A stretch of DNA of 64,000 bases from Amycolatopsis alba DSM 44262. GTDB taxonomy: Bacteria > Actinomycetota > Actinomycetes > Mycobacteriales > Pseudonocardiaceae. The stretch's first letter is position 1. The number at the start of each line of letters is the position of its first letter. The DNA lies in NCBI RefSeq assembly GCF_000384215.1, contig NZ_KB913032.1:8641605-8705604 (forward strand), read 5' to 3'. The translations under genes and the position numbers were made by a program. Of the stretch, positions 8,737 through 15,813 are shown one piece after another. Under the pieces are notes generated by a model. That model was given only the letters and a program-made list of their open reading frames with translations. It did no database searches and was not told where the DNA came from.

Positions 8737-8762
8737 GATTGATCGTCCTGCCCGTCGGGTAC
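8737..8762 (+). promoter_or_regulatory. Putative SigB/SigF-type promoter of the holin-like operon
   Basis: GATT (8737-8740), 16-base spacer, GGGTAC (8757-8762), 32 bases before the GTG of the gene at 8795. It matches GNNT-N16-GGGTAY. Confidence 0.5.
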
Positions 8763-8794
8763 CCGGCGGGCAGAACACTCCGAGGAGGTGCTCC

Positions 8795-9184
8795 GTGATC
8801 GAGGAGAAGTCGGTCGGCGAACTGTTTTCCGACCTGAGCGACGAAGTCAAACGCCTGGTGCGGGACGAAATGCGGCTGGCCGTGTTCGAATTGCAGGGCA
8901 AAGGGAAACGGATGGGACTCGGCGCCGGTCTGTTCGGCGCGGCCGGTCTCTTCGCGGTTTTCGGCTTGGCGACGTTGATCGCCGCGGTGGTCCTGGCACT
9001 GGCCCTGGTCATGCCCGCGTGGCTGGCGGCCGTGGTGACCGGCGCGGCCCTGTTGCTGATCGGCGGTCTTTCGGCCATCGTCGGCAAGAAGGAGGTCGCG
9101 AGCGCGACGCCGCCGGTGCCGAAGGAGGCCATCGAAGGCGTCCGTGAGGATGTCGACACCGTCAAACAAGGAGTGCGCTCATGA
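8795..9184 (+). CDS. Holin-X-like membrane protein (phage holin family by name)
   Basis: A 129-residue membrane protein of the actinobacterial Holin-X/DUF1469 type, despite the name a chromosomal stress or envelope protein. It opens with an amphipathic segment (SVGELFSDLSDEVKRLVRDEMRLAVFE), then two membrane helices at about residues 45-72 and 77-97, then a short charged tail. GTG 8795 is preceded by GAGGAGG. Its stop overlaps the next start (ATGA), so it is coupled to the DUF3618 gene. No lysis genes or other phage genes are nearby. Confidence 0.8.
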   Translation: MIEEKSVGELFSDLSDEVKRLVRDEMRLAVFELQGKGKRMGLGAGLFGAAGLFAVFGLATLIAAVVLALALVMPAWLAAVVTGAALLLIGGLSAIVGKKEVASATPPVPKEAIEGVREDVDTVKQGVRS

Positions 9185-9486
9185 CCGATTTCCCCAAGAA
9201 CGCGGAAGAAGCCCGCGCCGATCGCGACGCGACCCGCGAGGAACTCACGGAGACTCTCGACGCGCTGAGCAAGAAGATGGACGTCAAGACAAGGGTCAGC
9301 GAAAACCTCGATGCCAAAGTCGACCAGGTCGGCGCCAAGATCTCCGACAAGGTTTCCGAACCCGCGGCGGAGAAATTCCGTCAAGGCACCGAAGTCGTCC
9401 GCGCGAATCCCCTTCCGATCTTCGCCGGTGTTCTCGCCTTGCTGGTGACGATCCGGCTCATCCTGCGAAAGAGGTCTTCGTCGTGA
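9181..9486 (+). CDS. DUF3618 family membrane-anchored protein
   Basis: A 101-residue protein with the DUF3618 signature ARADRDATREELTETLDALSKKMDV, a predicted coiled coil in the first 75 residues, and one C-terminal membrane helix (LPIFAGVLALLVTIRLIL) followed by basic residues. It overlaps the holin-like gene by four bases. These two families recur as neighbours in actinomycetes and probably act together at the membrane; the role is unknown. Confidence 0.85.
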   Translation: MTDFPKNAEEARADRDATREELTETLDALSKKMDVKTRVSENLDAKVDQVGAKISDKVSEPAAEKFRQGTEVVRANPLPIFAGVLALLVTIRLILRKRSSS

Positions 9487-9548
9487 ACGCCGCGAGCGGT
9501 GTACGTTCAAGCAGATCCGGAAACGCGTGAGCGGCGAGGAGGACGACC

Positions 9549-10052
9549 ATGCCCGCCGAGCCCGACCCCGTCCGCGCCGAAGGCCCCGCTGTCGTCATCG
9601 ACGGCGGTGACGACGGGGCGACACTTCTGGTCCTCGACCCCGCGGGCGAAGCCAAACACGGCGAACTCCCGGCGACGTGGCGGCCGCTCGCGGCGCGGCG
9701 TCAGGTCATCTGGTGCAGGCTGCCCGTGACCGGTGCCCTCGGTCAGGCCGAGTACGTCCTCGGCGCCGCTGAACCCGGCGGCCCGCCGATCGATGTCGTG
9801 GCCGCCGGAGAAGCGGCCGGAGACGCGCTGCGGCTGGCCGAACGTCATCCCGGCGCCGCGTCACACGTCCTGTTGGTCGACCCGACACCGGACGAGTCCT
9901 CCGCACCGGCGGAGCGGGTGCGCTCCGCCGGGACCGCGGTGGACGTGCTTCCCCACAGCACCGGCGAACCCTTCAACCGGATCCCGCCGCCGCTGCCGCT
10001 CGGTCATCCGGACGTCGTCGCCGGGATCACCAGGATCCTCGGCGACAGCTAG
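9549..10052 (+). CDS. Hypothetical protein, third gene of the stress operon
   Basis: A 167-residue soluble protein with no recognised family. Alternating beta-strand-like stretches (GPAVVIDGGDDGATLLVLD, RQVIWCRLPV, SHVLLVDPTP) suggest an alpha/beta fold, possibly a degenerate alpha/beta-hydrolase-like protein, but no catalytic triad can be seen. AGGAGG lies 7 bases before the ATG. It follows DUF3618 by 62 bases. Its stop overlaps the stop of the convergent SDR gene by four bases (CTAG). Confidence 0.6.
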   Translation: MPAEPDPVRAEGPAVVIDGGDDGATLLVLDPAGEAKHGELPATWRPLAARRQVIWCRLPVTGALGQAEYVLGAAEPGGPPIDVVAAGEAAGDALRLAERHPGAASHVLLVDPTPDESSAPAERVRSAGTAVDVLPHSTGEPFNRIPPPLPLGHPDVVAGITRILGDS

Positions 10053-10828
10053 GCGCTGACGCCACCGTCCAGGACGATGTCGTGTCCCACGACGTACGCG
10101 GACTCGTCGGAGGCGAGCCACAGCACCGCCGCGGCGATCTCCTCGACCGCGCCGATCCGGCCGAGCGGGATGACCGAGCCGAGCCGTTCGGCACGGTCGG
10201 CCTCGGTCTCGCCGGGCCGGAATGACATGTCGGTGTCGGTGGCGCCGGGGCTGACCGCGTTGATCCGGATCCCCTCGGCGATGTGGTCGCGGGCCGCGGT
10301 CCGGGTCAGCACGTCCACGGCGGCCTTCGACGCGGCGTACGCGGCCATTCCGGGGAGGCGGATGTGCGAGCCGATGTTGGACGACATGTTGACGATGACT
10401 CCCCCGCCGCCCGCCCGCATCTGCGCGATCTCGTGCTTCATGGACAGCCAGACGCCGGTGATGTTCGTCCGCACGACGGCGTCGAAGCCGTCTTCGGCGA
10501 GATCCGCCGTCGGCGCGGGGCTGCCGAGGACACCGGCGTTGTTGAACGCGATGTCGAGTTTCCCGTGCCGCCGCACGGTCTCGGTGACGAGGCGTTCGAC
10601 TTCGGCGCCGACACTCACGTCCGCGGTCACCGCGTCCGCCATGCCGCCGTCGGCCTCGATCTCCTTCACCGTCTGACGCAGTTTCTCGCCGTCCCTGCCC
10701 GAAACGACGACCTGCGCGCCCTCGCGTGCGAAGGCGACGGCCGTGGCGCGGCCGATTCCGGAACCTCCCCCGGTGACCAGGACGACCTTGCCGCTGAATC
10801 GCTTCCCCGTAATCCCCACAGTACCCAA
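10049..10828 (-). CDS. Short-chain dehydrogenase/reductase
   Basis: A classical SDR of 259 residues. It has the cofactor motif TGGGSGIG, NNAG, the catalytic Ser in IVNMSSNIGS and the YAASK active site. The C-terminal VVGHDIVLDGGVSA is the usual end. The start appears to be TTG 10828, with a GTG nine bases in as alternative. The substrate is unknown. It lies 24 bases after the TetR gene on the same strand, with an operator-like site between, and is probably controlled by that TetR protein. Confidence 0.9.
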   Translation of the reverse strand: MGTVGITGKRFSGKVVLVTGGGSGIGRATAVAFAREGAQVVVSGRDGEKLRQTVKEIEADGGMADAVTADVSVGAEVERLVTETVRRHGKLDIAFNNAGVLGSPAPTADLAEDGFDAVVRTNITGVWLSMKHEIAQMRAGGGGVIVNMSSNIGSHIRLPGMAAYAASKAAVDVLTRTAARDHIAEGIRINAVSPGATDTDMSFRPGETEADRAERLGSVIPLGRIGAVEEIAAAVLWLASDESAYVVGHDIVLDGGVSA

Positions 10829-10834
10829 CTTTCT

Positions 10835-10850
10835 GTTCCGATCGTTCTAG
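10835..10850. promoter_or_regulatory. TetR operator-like site before the SDR gene
   Basis: Read on the minus strand this is CTAGAACGATCGGAAC. It shares CTAGA-n-CGATCGG with the site at 11469-11484 ahead of the TetR gene, and sits within the 24-base gap before the SDR start. Confidence 0.45.
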
Positions 10851-10852
10851 TA

Positions 10853-11449
10853 TCAGTGCTTGCGAGCGGCTTCCACGACCGCGATGGCCTGCTTCGCCGT
10901 CGCCTTGGCCCGCGCCGCGGGATCCGGCCCCTTGCCCAGCACCCGCATCCCCTGCAGGACGGTGAGCAGGAAGCCCGCCAGCTCTTCCGGATCGACGGCG
11001 TCGACGAGTTCGCCCTGCGCCTTCGCCCGGCTCAACGCCATCCGCAAGGCCATCTCGAGCGCGTCCCAGCTGCGCTCGACCACCCGTGCGACGTCGGGAT
11101 CCCTCGGCATCATCTCCATGGCCGCATTGACCACGAAACAGCCCTTGCGTCCCGATTCGTCGAGTATTTCGGCGAGATAGCGGTCGATGAGCCGCCGCAC
11201 CCCGGCGAGCGCGGGCCCCGGCGCGGCGAAGTCCGCGAGGAACCGCTCGTCGCCGCGGGCGATGTAGCGGTTCAGGACGGTCAGGTACAGCTCATGCTTG
11301 GTACCGAACGTCGCGTAGAGGCTCGCCTTGCCGATGCCGAGCCCGGCGACGAGGTCATTGACCGACGTGGCCTCGTACCCCTGCCGCCAGAACAGTTCCA
11401 GCGCGGCCTCGCAGGCCGCGTCGACATCGAATTCCTTCACCCGTGACAC
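10853..11449 (-). CDS. TetR/AcrR family regulator
   Basis: A 198-residue repressor. The N-terminal helix-turn-helix reads ATSVNDLVAGLGIGKASLYATFGTKHELYLTVL. The C-terminal ligand domain includes GCFVVNAAMEMMPRDPDV, as in the YxaF/LmrA-like subgroup. The palindrome GACCGATCGGTC lies 23 bases upstream of its start, and a related site precedes the SDR gene, so it probably represses itself and the dehydrogenase until a ligand binds. Confidence 0.9.
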   Translation of the reverse strand: MSRVKEFDVDAACEAALELFWRQGYEATSVNDLVAGLGIGKASLYATFGTKHELYLTVLNRYIARGDERFLADFAAPGPALAGVRRLIDRYLAEILDESGRKGCFVVNAAMEMMPRDPDVARVVERSWDALEMALRMALSRAKAQGELVDAVDPEELAGFLLTVLQGMRVLGKGPDPAARAKATAKQAIAVVEAARKH

Positions 11450-11468
11450 GTCTAGAGCCTACCCACAT

Positions 11469-11484
11469 CTAGACCGATCGGTCA
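11469..11484. promoter_or_regulatory. TetR operator-like palindrome
   Basis: CTAGACCGATCGGTCA contains a perfect 12-bp palindrome GACCGATCGGTC (11472-11483) just upstream of the TetR gene. The match to 10835-10850 supports a shared operator. Confidence 0.5.
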
Positions 11485-11510
11485 AGATAGCGGCGAGCTA
11501 CGGATTATGT

Positions 11511-11559
11511 CGCGAGCGCCACGCTCGAGACGCTCAACGTCTCGAGCGTGGCGCTCGCG
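11511..11559. repeat. Perfect 22-bp hairpin
   Basis: The arms 11511-11532 and 11538-11559 are exact reverse complements (each built on GCGAGCGCCACGCTCGAGACG) around the loop ctcaa. It lies just after the HxlR stop and could end that transcript, but the arm length exceeds a normal terminator. Confidence 0.6.
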
Positions 11560-11576
11560 GCGTTTGTCCTACCCGC

Positions 11577-11945
11577 TCAAGAGCCGGAGTCGTAGGCCGA
11601 CCGGGCTTCCTCGACCTTCTGCAGGTTCTCCGCCGACCAGTCCGCGAGGGTCGCGAACAGCGGCGCCAGGCTCCGGCCCAGGTCGCTGATCTCGTATTCG
11701 ACCCGAGGCGGCACCTCGGCGTGATAGGTCCGGGTGAGGAGGCCGTCGCGTTCCAATTGCCGCAACCGCTGGGTGAGCACCTTCGGTGTGATCGAGCCGA
11801 TGCGCCGCTCGAGTTCGACGAACCGCTGCCTGCCGAACTCGTTGAGCGTCCACAGGATCGGCGTGGTCCAGCGGCTGAAGACGAGGTCGACCACCGGGGC
11901 GATCGGGCAAGCCTGGTCAGGGGTCGTCAGGGCATCGGCGCGCAT
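11577..11945 (-). CDS. HxlR family winged-helix regulator
   Basis: A 122-residue DNA-binding protein of the HxlR (MarR-like) family. Key segments are PVVDLVFSRWTTPILWTLNE, RRIGSITPKVLTQRLRQLERDGL and the wing RTYHAEVPPRVEYEISDLG. A cysteine (QACPIAP) precedes the domain, as in redox- or electrophile-sensing members. ATG 11945 is used; a TTG nine bases earlier is possible. The target is unknown, though the divergent GNAT gene at 12025 is the nearest candidate. Confidence 0.85.
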   Translation of the reverse strand: MRADALTTPDQACPIAPVVDLVFSRWTTPILWTLNEFGRQRFVELERRIGSITPKVLTQRLRQLERDGLLTRTYHAEVPPRVEYEISDLGRSLAPLFATLADWSAENLQKVEEARSAYDSGS

Positions 11946-12024
11946 GAAAGCCAAGGTACGCGGGTTGCCGAGTTGTCATGATCGGGACGCCCCATCACCC
12001 CATCGATGCGCGTAACGTTCTGTT

Positions 12025-12549
12025 ATGGACTTGACCACCGAGAGGCTCATCGTCCGTGACTGGTCCGAGGACGACGCCGAAGCAGCGCTGGCGATCTACG
12101 GAACCGCCGACGTGACCCGCTGGCTCACCCCGGCGATGGACCGGGTGACCGACGCCGCGGCCATGCGATCGGTTCTTCAGGCCTGGCAACAGGCACAGCC
12201 CAATCTCGTGCCACCGCGCGGAAGATGGGCGGTGCAGCGCAAGGAGGACGGCGTGGTCGTCGGCGGGCTGGGCATCCACCTGCTGCCACCGTACGAAGAG
12301 GACCTGGAGATCAGCTGGCAGCTGCATCCGGACGCCTGGGGCGAGGGGTACGCCTCCGAAGCCGCCCGCGCCCTGCTCGGCTGGGCGTTCACACAGGACA
12401 CGGACGAATTCTTCGCCGTCGCGCGGCCGAACAACGTGCGCGCCATCGCGACCGCGAAACGGCTCGGGATGGTCTGGGTCGGGGAAACCGAGAAGTACTA
12501 CGGGCTTCGCCTGCAGGTGTACCGGATCCGCCACACCGACGTCATCTAG
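12025..12549 (+). CDS. GNAT (RimJ/RimL-like) N-acetyltransferase
   Basis: A 174-residue acetyltransferase using acetyl-CoA on an amine of unknown identity. It starts TTERLIVRDWSEDDAEAAL. The acetyl-CoA-binding part is QLHPDAWGEGYASEAARALLGWAF, and the end has ARPNNVRAIATAKRLGMVWVGE. It is divergent from the HxlR gene, and its stop overlaps the convergent TetR stop by CTAG. Confidence 0.88.
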   Translation: MDLTTERLIVRDWSEDDAEAALAIYGTADVTRWLTPAMDRVTDAAAMRSVLQAWQQAQPNLVPPRGRWAVQRKEDGVVVGGLGIHLLPPYEEDLEISWQLHPDAWGEGYASEAARALLGWAFTQDTDEFFAVARPNNVRAIATAKRLGMVWVGETEKYYGLRLQVYRIRHTDVI

Positions 12550-13631
12550 CCACGACCGTCCACACGGGATACTTCGCTCGTCACCGAGACGGCGTGGCCC
12601 GCCCCGCGCCCGTCTGCCGTGGCGACGATCCGCCCACGCTCGACCCGCACCGCGGCTTCCGTCTCGTCGCTGACCGCGAGCACCCCCGCGGCCGCCGCCA
12701 GGGTGCCGGTCACGTCGCACACCACACGCGTACCCGGCCAGGACGACTCCGGGAAGGCCTGCCGCAGGCCACCGCAGACCTCCGCGAGGATCAGCCGGGT
12801 CAGCGGGACCAGCTCGTCGGGCTCGCTGGTCACCACGACGACGGTGACCTCGCGGCCCCACGCCCGGACGGCCTCCTCCGCGGCGGACAGCCGATGGGTG
12901 CCCAGCACGACGACCACGCCGTCGGCGGGCACGAACGGCTTGGCGCGCACGAGATCCACGACCTCGGGCGGTGACCACGAGCGGTCGGCGGGCTGCGCGG
13001 CGGGCGCGATCACCGGCGGCGCCCACCAGTCGTTGAGGTCCAGGCCGGCCAGCCGTTCACAGGCGCTCACGATGTCGAAAGGCTCGACGAGCCCCGGCGC
13101 GGCGGCCGCCAGCTGGCCGGCGCCGTGCAACGTGGTCAGCACGGTCTCCGCGAGCCGGACACGACGCGGGACCGGCGCTCCGGCCGGGCGTTCCGGCGGG
13201 TCGAGCCGCTCCAGCGCGAGCCCGAGCAGCAGCCCGTTGAGTTTCACCAGCTGAGCGAACGGGCGCCGGATCCGTTCGTCCGCGAGCACTTCCGGCATCA
13301 GGTCGCGCGTGAGACCCGCCTGTCCCTCGTCCAAGGGAAGCGTCGCCACTCGCGCCCTGGCCAGCGCGCCCAACGCGGCCTGGAGCGTCTCGCCCGGCCT
13401 GGCGTGCGGCGCCCCGGCGGACCGTTCCGCCAGTTCGGCCAGGACGGCGAGGTACAGCGCGCGTTTTCCGGGGAAGTTCGAGTAGACCGCGCCGCGCGTG
13501 AGCTCCGCCCGCTCGGCGATGACGTCGATCTTGGCGTCACGGAAGCCCTGATCCGCGAACTCGTCGCGCGCGGCGGCCAGCACCTTCGCACGATTGCGCT
13601 CCTGCGTCTCCGCCCTGCTCAGCCGGACCAT
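12546..13631 (-). CDS. TetR family regulator with long C-terminal extension
   Basis: At 361 residues this is far longer than the usual 190-220. Residues 1-60 hold the TetR helix-turn-helix (DVIAERAELTRGAVYSNFPGKRALYLAVL). After a standard ligand domain there is an extra region from about residue 230 with beta-strand/helix alternation (GVVVVLGTHRLSAAEEAVRAWG, EVTVVVVTSEPDELVPL), which I cannot name. The start ATG 13631 has GGGAGG upstream. It is divergent from a P450, with inverted repeats in the 107-base gap, so it likely controls that gene. Confidence 0.82.
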   Translation of the reverse strand: MVRLSRAETQERNRAKVLAAARDEFADQGFRDAKIDVIAERAELTRGAVYSNFPGKRALYLAVLAELAERSAGAPHARPGETLQAALGALARARVATLPLDEGQAGLTRDLMPEVLADERIRRPFAQLVKLNGLLLGLALERLDPPERPAGAPVPRRVRLAETVLTTLHGAGQLAAAAPGLVEPFDIVSACERLAGLDLNDWWAPPVIAPAAQPADRSWSPPEVVDLVRAKPFVPADGVVVVLGTHRLSAAEEAVRAWGREVTVVVVTSEPDELVPLTRLILAEVCGGLRQAFPESSWPGTRVVCDVTGTLAAAAGVLAVSDETEAAVRVERGRIVATADGRGAGHAVSVTSEVSRVDGRG

Positions 13632-13671
13632 CGGCCTCCCACCACCCAGCACGATTGCTCTCGGACCCGGA

Positions 13672-13710
13672 TCAAGATACCTTGAGCATTCAGATGATGA
13701 GAACATCTGA
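13672..13710. promoter_or_regulatory. Inverted repeats in the TetR-P450 gap
   Basis: Two repeats lie side by side: TCAAG-atac-CTTGA (13672-13685) and TCAGATG-atgagaa-CATCTGA (13690-13710). They are probable binding sites for the divergent TetR protein. Confidence 0.45.
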
Positions 13711-13738
13711 TTTGAACATCCGAACTGGGAGAGCTGCC

Positions 13739-14929
13739 TTGTCCGACGTTCCCGAGATCGACCTGACCGACCCCGAGGTCCTGCGCGACCCGTTCACCGC
13801 GTACAGCCCGGCCCGCGAGCGCTCCCCGATCGCCAAGCTCGTCGCGCCGGGGTTCGCGCTGTGGGCGGTCCTGCGCCACGACGAGGCGCGGAAGATGCTG
13901 AGCGACCCGCGCTTCGCCCTGAGCCCGGCCAGCTACCCGCCGATGGACATCCCCGAGCACTGCCGCCCGTACATGCGGTCCATGCAGGTGGTCGAGGGCG
14001 CCGAACATCACCGGCTCCGGCGCCTCGTGACCCCCGCGTTCACCCCGCGCAAGGCCGCCGCGCTCCGGCCGGGGATCGAGCGGCTCGCGGACGGCCTCCT
14101 CGACGGCCTCGCCGGGCGAAGCGAGATCGACCTGGTCACCGACTTCGCCCGCCCGCTGCCGATCGACGTGATCTGCGCGCTGGTCGGGATCCCCGAAGCC
14201 GACCGCCCGCGCTGGCGCGAGTACGGCATCATGGTCTCGGCAGGCGACGGCCCCGGACTGGCGAAGGCGGTCCCGGAAATCGTCGAGGGCTCGCTCGCCG
14301 CCATCGCGACCCGGAAACTCGATCCCGCCGAAGACGTCGTCTCCCAGTTGCTGCAGATCCAGGCCGAAGACGGCGACAGGCTCAGCGAAACCGAGCTGGT
14401 CTCCCTGGTCTGGCAGCTCGTTCTCGGCGGCCAGGTGCCCGGCAACCTCATCGCCAACGCCGTCGAGGTCCTGCTCTCCCACCCCGATCAGCTGGCCGCG
14501 CTCCGCGAAGACCCGGCCCTCATGCCCGGCGCGGTCGAGGAACTGATGCGCTGGTGCAGCCCGCAGCTGCTGACCGTCCCCCGCATCACCACGACCGACG
14601 TGAAGATCGGCGACGTCCTGATCCCCGAAGGAGAACCTGTTACCGTCGCGATCGCCGCGGCGAACCGGGATCCGAAGGCCTTCGGAGACCCGGACGTCTT
14701 CGACATCCGGCGCGCGGCGGGACCCGCCTGGCATCTGGCGTTCGCCCACGGGCCGCATTTCTGCCTCGGCGCCTCGCTGGCCAGGGTGCAGACCGAGGTC
14801 GCGCTCACTGCCCTGCTGCGCCGATTCCCCGATCTGGCGCTCGCCGACGGTCCGCTGCGGATCCCGGACCCCGGCACGTGGCGACTGAACGCGCTGCCGG
14901 TCAAGCTGCACGCCACGGTTGCAAACTGA
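13739..14929 (+). CDS. Cytochrome P450 with atypical I-helix
   Basis: A 396-residue bacterial P450. The heme loop AFAHGPHFCLGASLARVQ gives the Cys ligand; the ExxR pair is in EELMRWCSPQ. The I-helix reads WQLVLGGQVPGNLIANAVEVLL where most P450s have AGxE/DT. Aligned from NLI backwards, the conserved acid is Q and the threonine is V, so normal proton delivery is in question. TTG 13739 was chosen because GGGAGAG lies upstream and family members begin near there (SDVPEIDLTDPEVLRDPF). No ferredoxin gene is adjacent. An LLM-type enzyme follows 26 bases later and may be co-transcribed. Confidence 0.88.
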   Translation: MSDVPEIDLTDPEVLRDPFTAYSPARERSPIAKLVAPGFALWAVLRHDEARKMLSDPRFALSPASYPPMDIPEHCRPYMRSMQVVEGAEHHRLRRLVTPAFTPRKAAALRPGIERLADGLLDGLAGRSEIDLVTDFARPLPIDVICALVGIPEADRPRWREYGIMVSAGDGPGLAKAVPEIVEGSLAAIATRKLDPAEDVVSQLLQIQAEDGDRLSETELVSLVWQLVLGGQVPGNLIANAVEVLLSHPDQLAALREDPALMPGAVEELMRWCSPQLLTVPRITTTDVKIGDVLIPEGEPVTVAIAAANRDPKAFGDPDVFDIRRAAGPAWHLAFAHGPHFCLGASLARVQTEVALTALLRRFPDLALADGPLRIPDPGTWRLNALPVKLHATVAN

Positions 14930-14955
14930 AACACGTTCTAATAATGTGACCGGCT

Positions 14956-15813
14956 GTGAGACACGGGATCGTACTGTTCACCAGTGACCGGGGCATCACT
15001 CCGGCGGCCGCCGCACGCGCGGCGGAGGTCGCGGGCTTCGACGCCTTCCACGTGCCCGAACACACGCACATCCCGGTCAAACGGGAGGCTCCGCATCCGC
15101 GCACCGGCGACTCGTCACTGCCCGACGATCGCTACCTGCGCACGCTGGACCCGTGGGTCGCGCTCGCCACGGCGGCCTCGGTGACCACGCGCATCCGGCT
15201 CGCGACGGCGGTGGCCCTCCCGGTCGAGAGCGATCCGATCACGCTGGCGAAGACGATCGCCAGCCTCGATCACCTCTCGGCCGGGCGGGTCACCCTCGGC
15301 GTCGGCTTCGGCTGGAACGTCGACGAGCTGGCCGATCACGGCGTCCCCGGCGGCAAACGGCGCACGGTCCTGCGCGAGTACCTGGAAGCGATGCGCGCGC
15401 TCTGGAGCGACGACGAAGCCTCGTACGCGGGCGAGTTCGTCTCGTTCGGCGCGAGCTGGGCGTGGCCGAAACCGGCTCAAGCGCACATCCCGGTGATCGT
15501 CGGCGCGGGCGGGACGGAGAAGACCTTCCGCTGGATCGCGAAGTCGGCCGACGGCTGGCTCACCACGCCAGGCGACACGGACGTCGAAGACAAAGCCCGG
15601 CGGCTGCGCGAGATCTGGCACGAAGAAGGCCGCGCCGGCGAGCCGGAGATCTCGGCGCTCGGCGTCCGCCCGGATCCGGAGAACCTGGCCAAACTGGAAG
15701 CCGCCGGGGTCACCGAAACGATCTTCGGTCTCCCGGACCGCTCCCCCGACGAGGTCGAGGCCTGGCTTCAGCGCCTCGCCGGAAAGCTCAACCTGCCCGC
15801 TGGGAGTCGATGA
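14956..15813 (+). CDS. LLM class F420-dependent oxidoreductase
   Basis: A 285-residue luciferase-like (beta/alpha)8 barrel enzyme, probably using coenzyme F420. Typical pieces are GFDAFHVPEHTHIP, TRIRLATAVALPVESDPITLAKTIASLDHLS, GRVTLGVGFGWNVDELADHGV and PVIVGAGG. The GTG start at 14956 is 26 bases after the P450, so the two may work in one pathway. Its end overlaps the convergent kinase gene by 26 bases. The substrate is unknown. Confidence 0.88.
   Translation: MRHGIVLFTSDRGITPAAAARAAEVAGFDAFHVPEHTHIPVKREAPHPRTGDSSLPDDRYLRTLDPWVALATAASVTTRIRLATAVALPVESDPITLAKTIASLDHLSAGRVTLGVGFGWNVDELADHGVPGGKRRTVLREYLEAMRALWSDDEASYAGEFVSFGASWAWPKPAQAHIPVIVGAGGTEKTFRWIAKSADGWLTTPGDTDVEDKARRLREIWHEEGRAGEPEISALGVRPDPENLAKLEAAGVTETIFGLPDRSPDEVEAWLQRLAGKLNLPAGSR

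Noticed and set aside
8795..9184. Prophage remnant because of the 'holin' name
   Set aside because: Holin-X/DUF1469 proteins are ordinary chromosomal genes, and no lysin, capsid, integrase or terminase is nearby.
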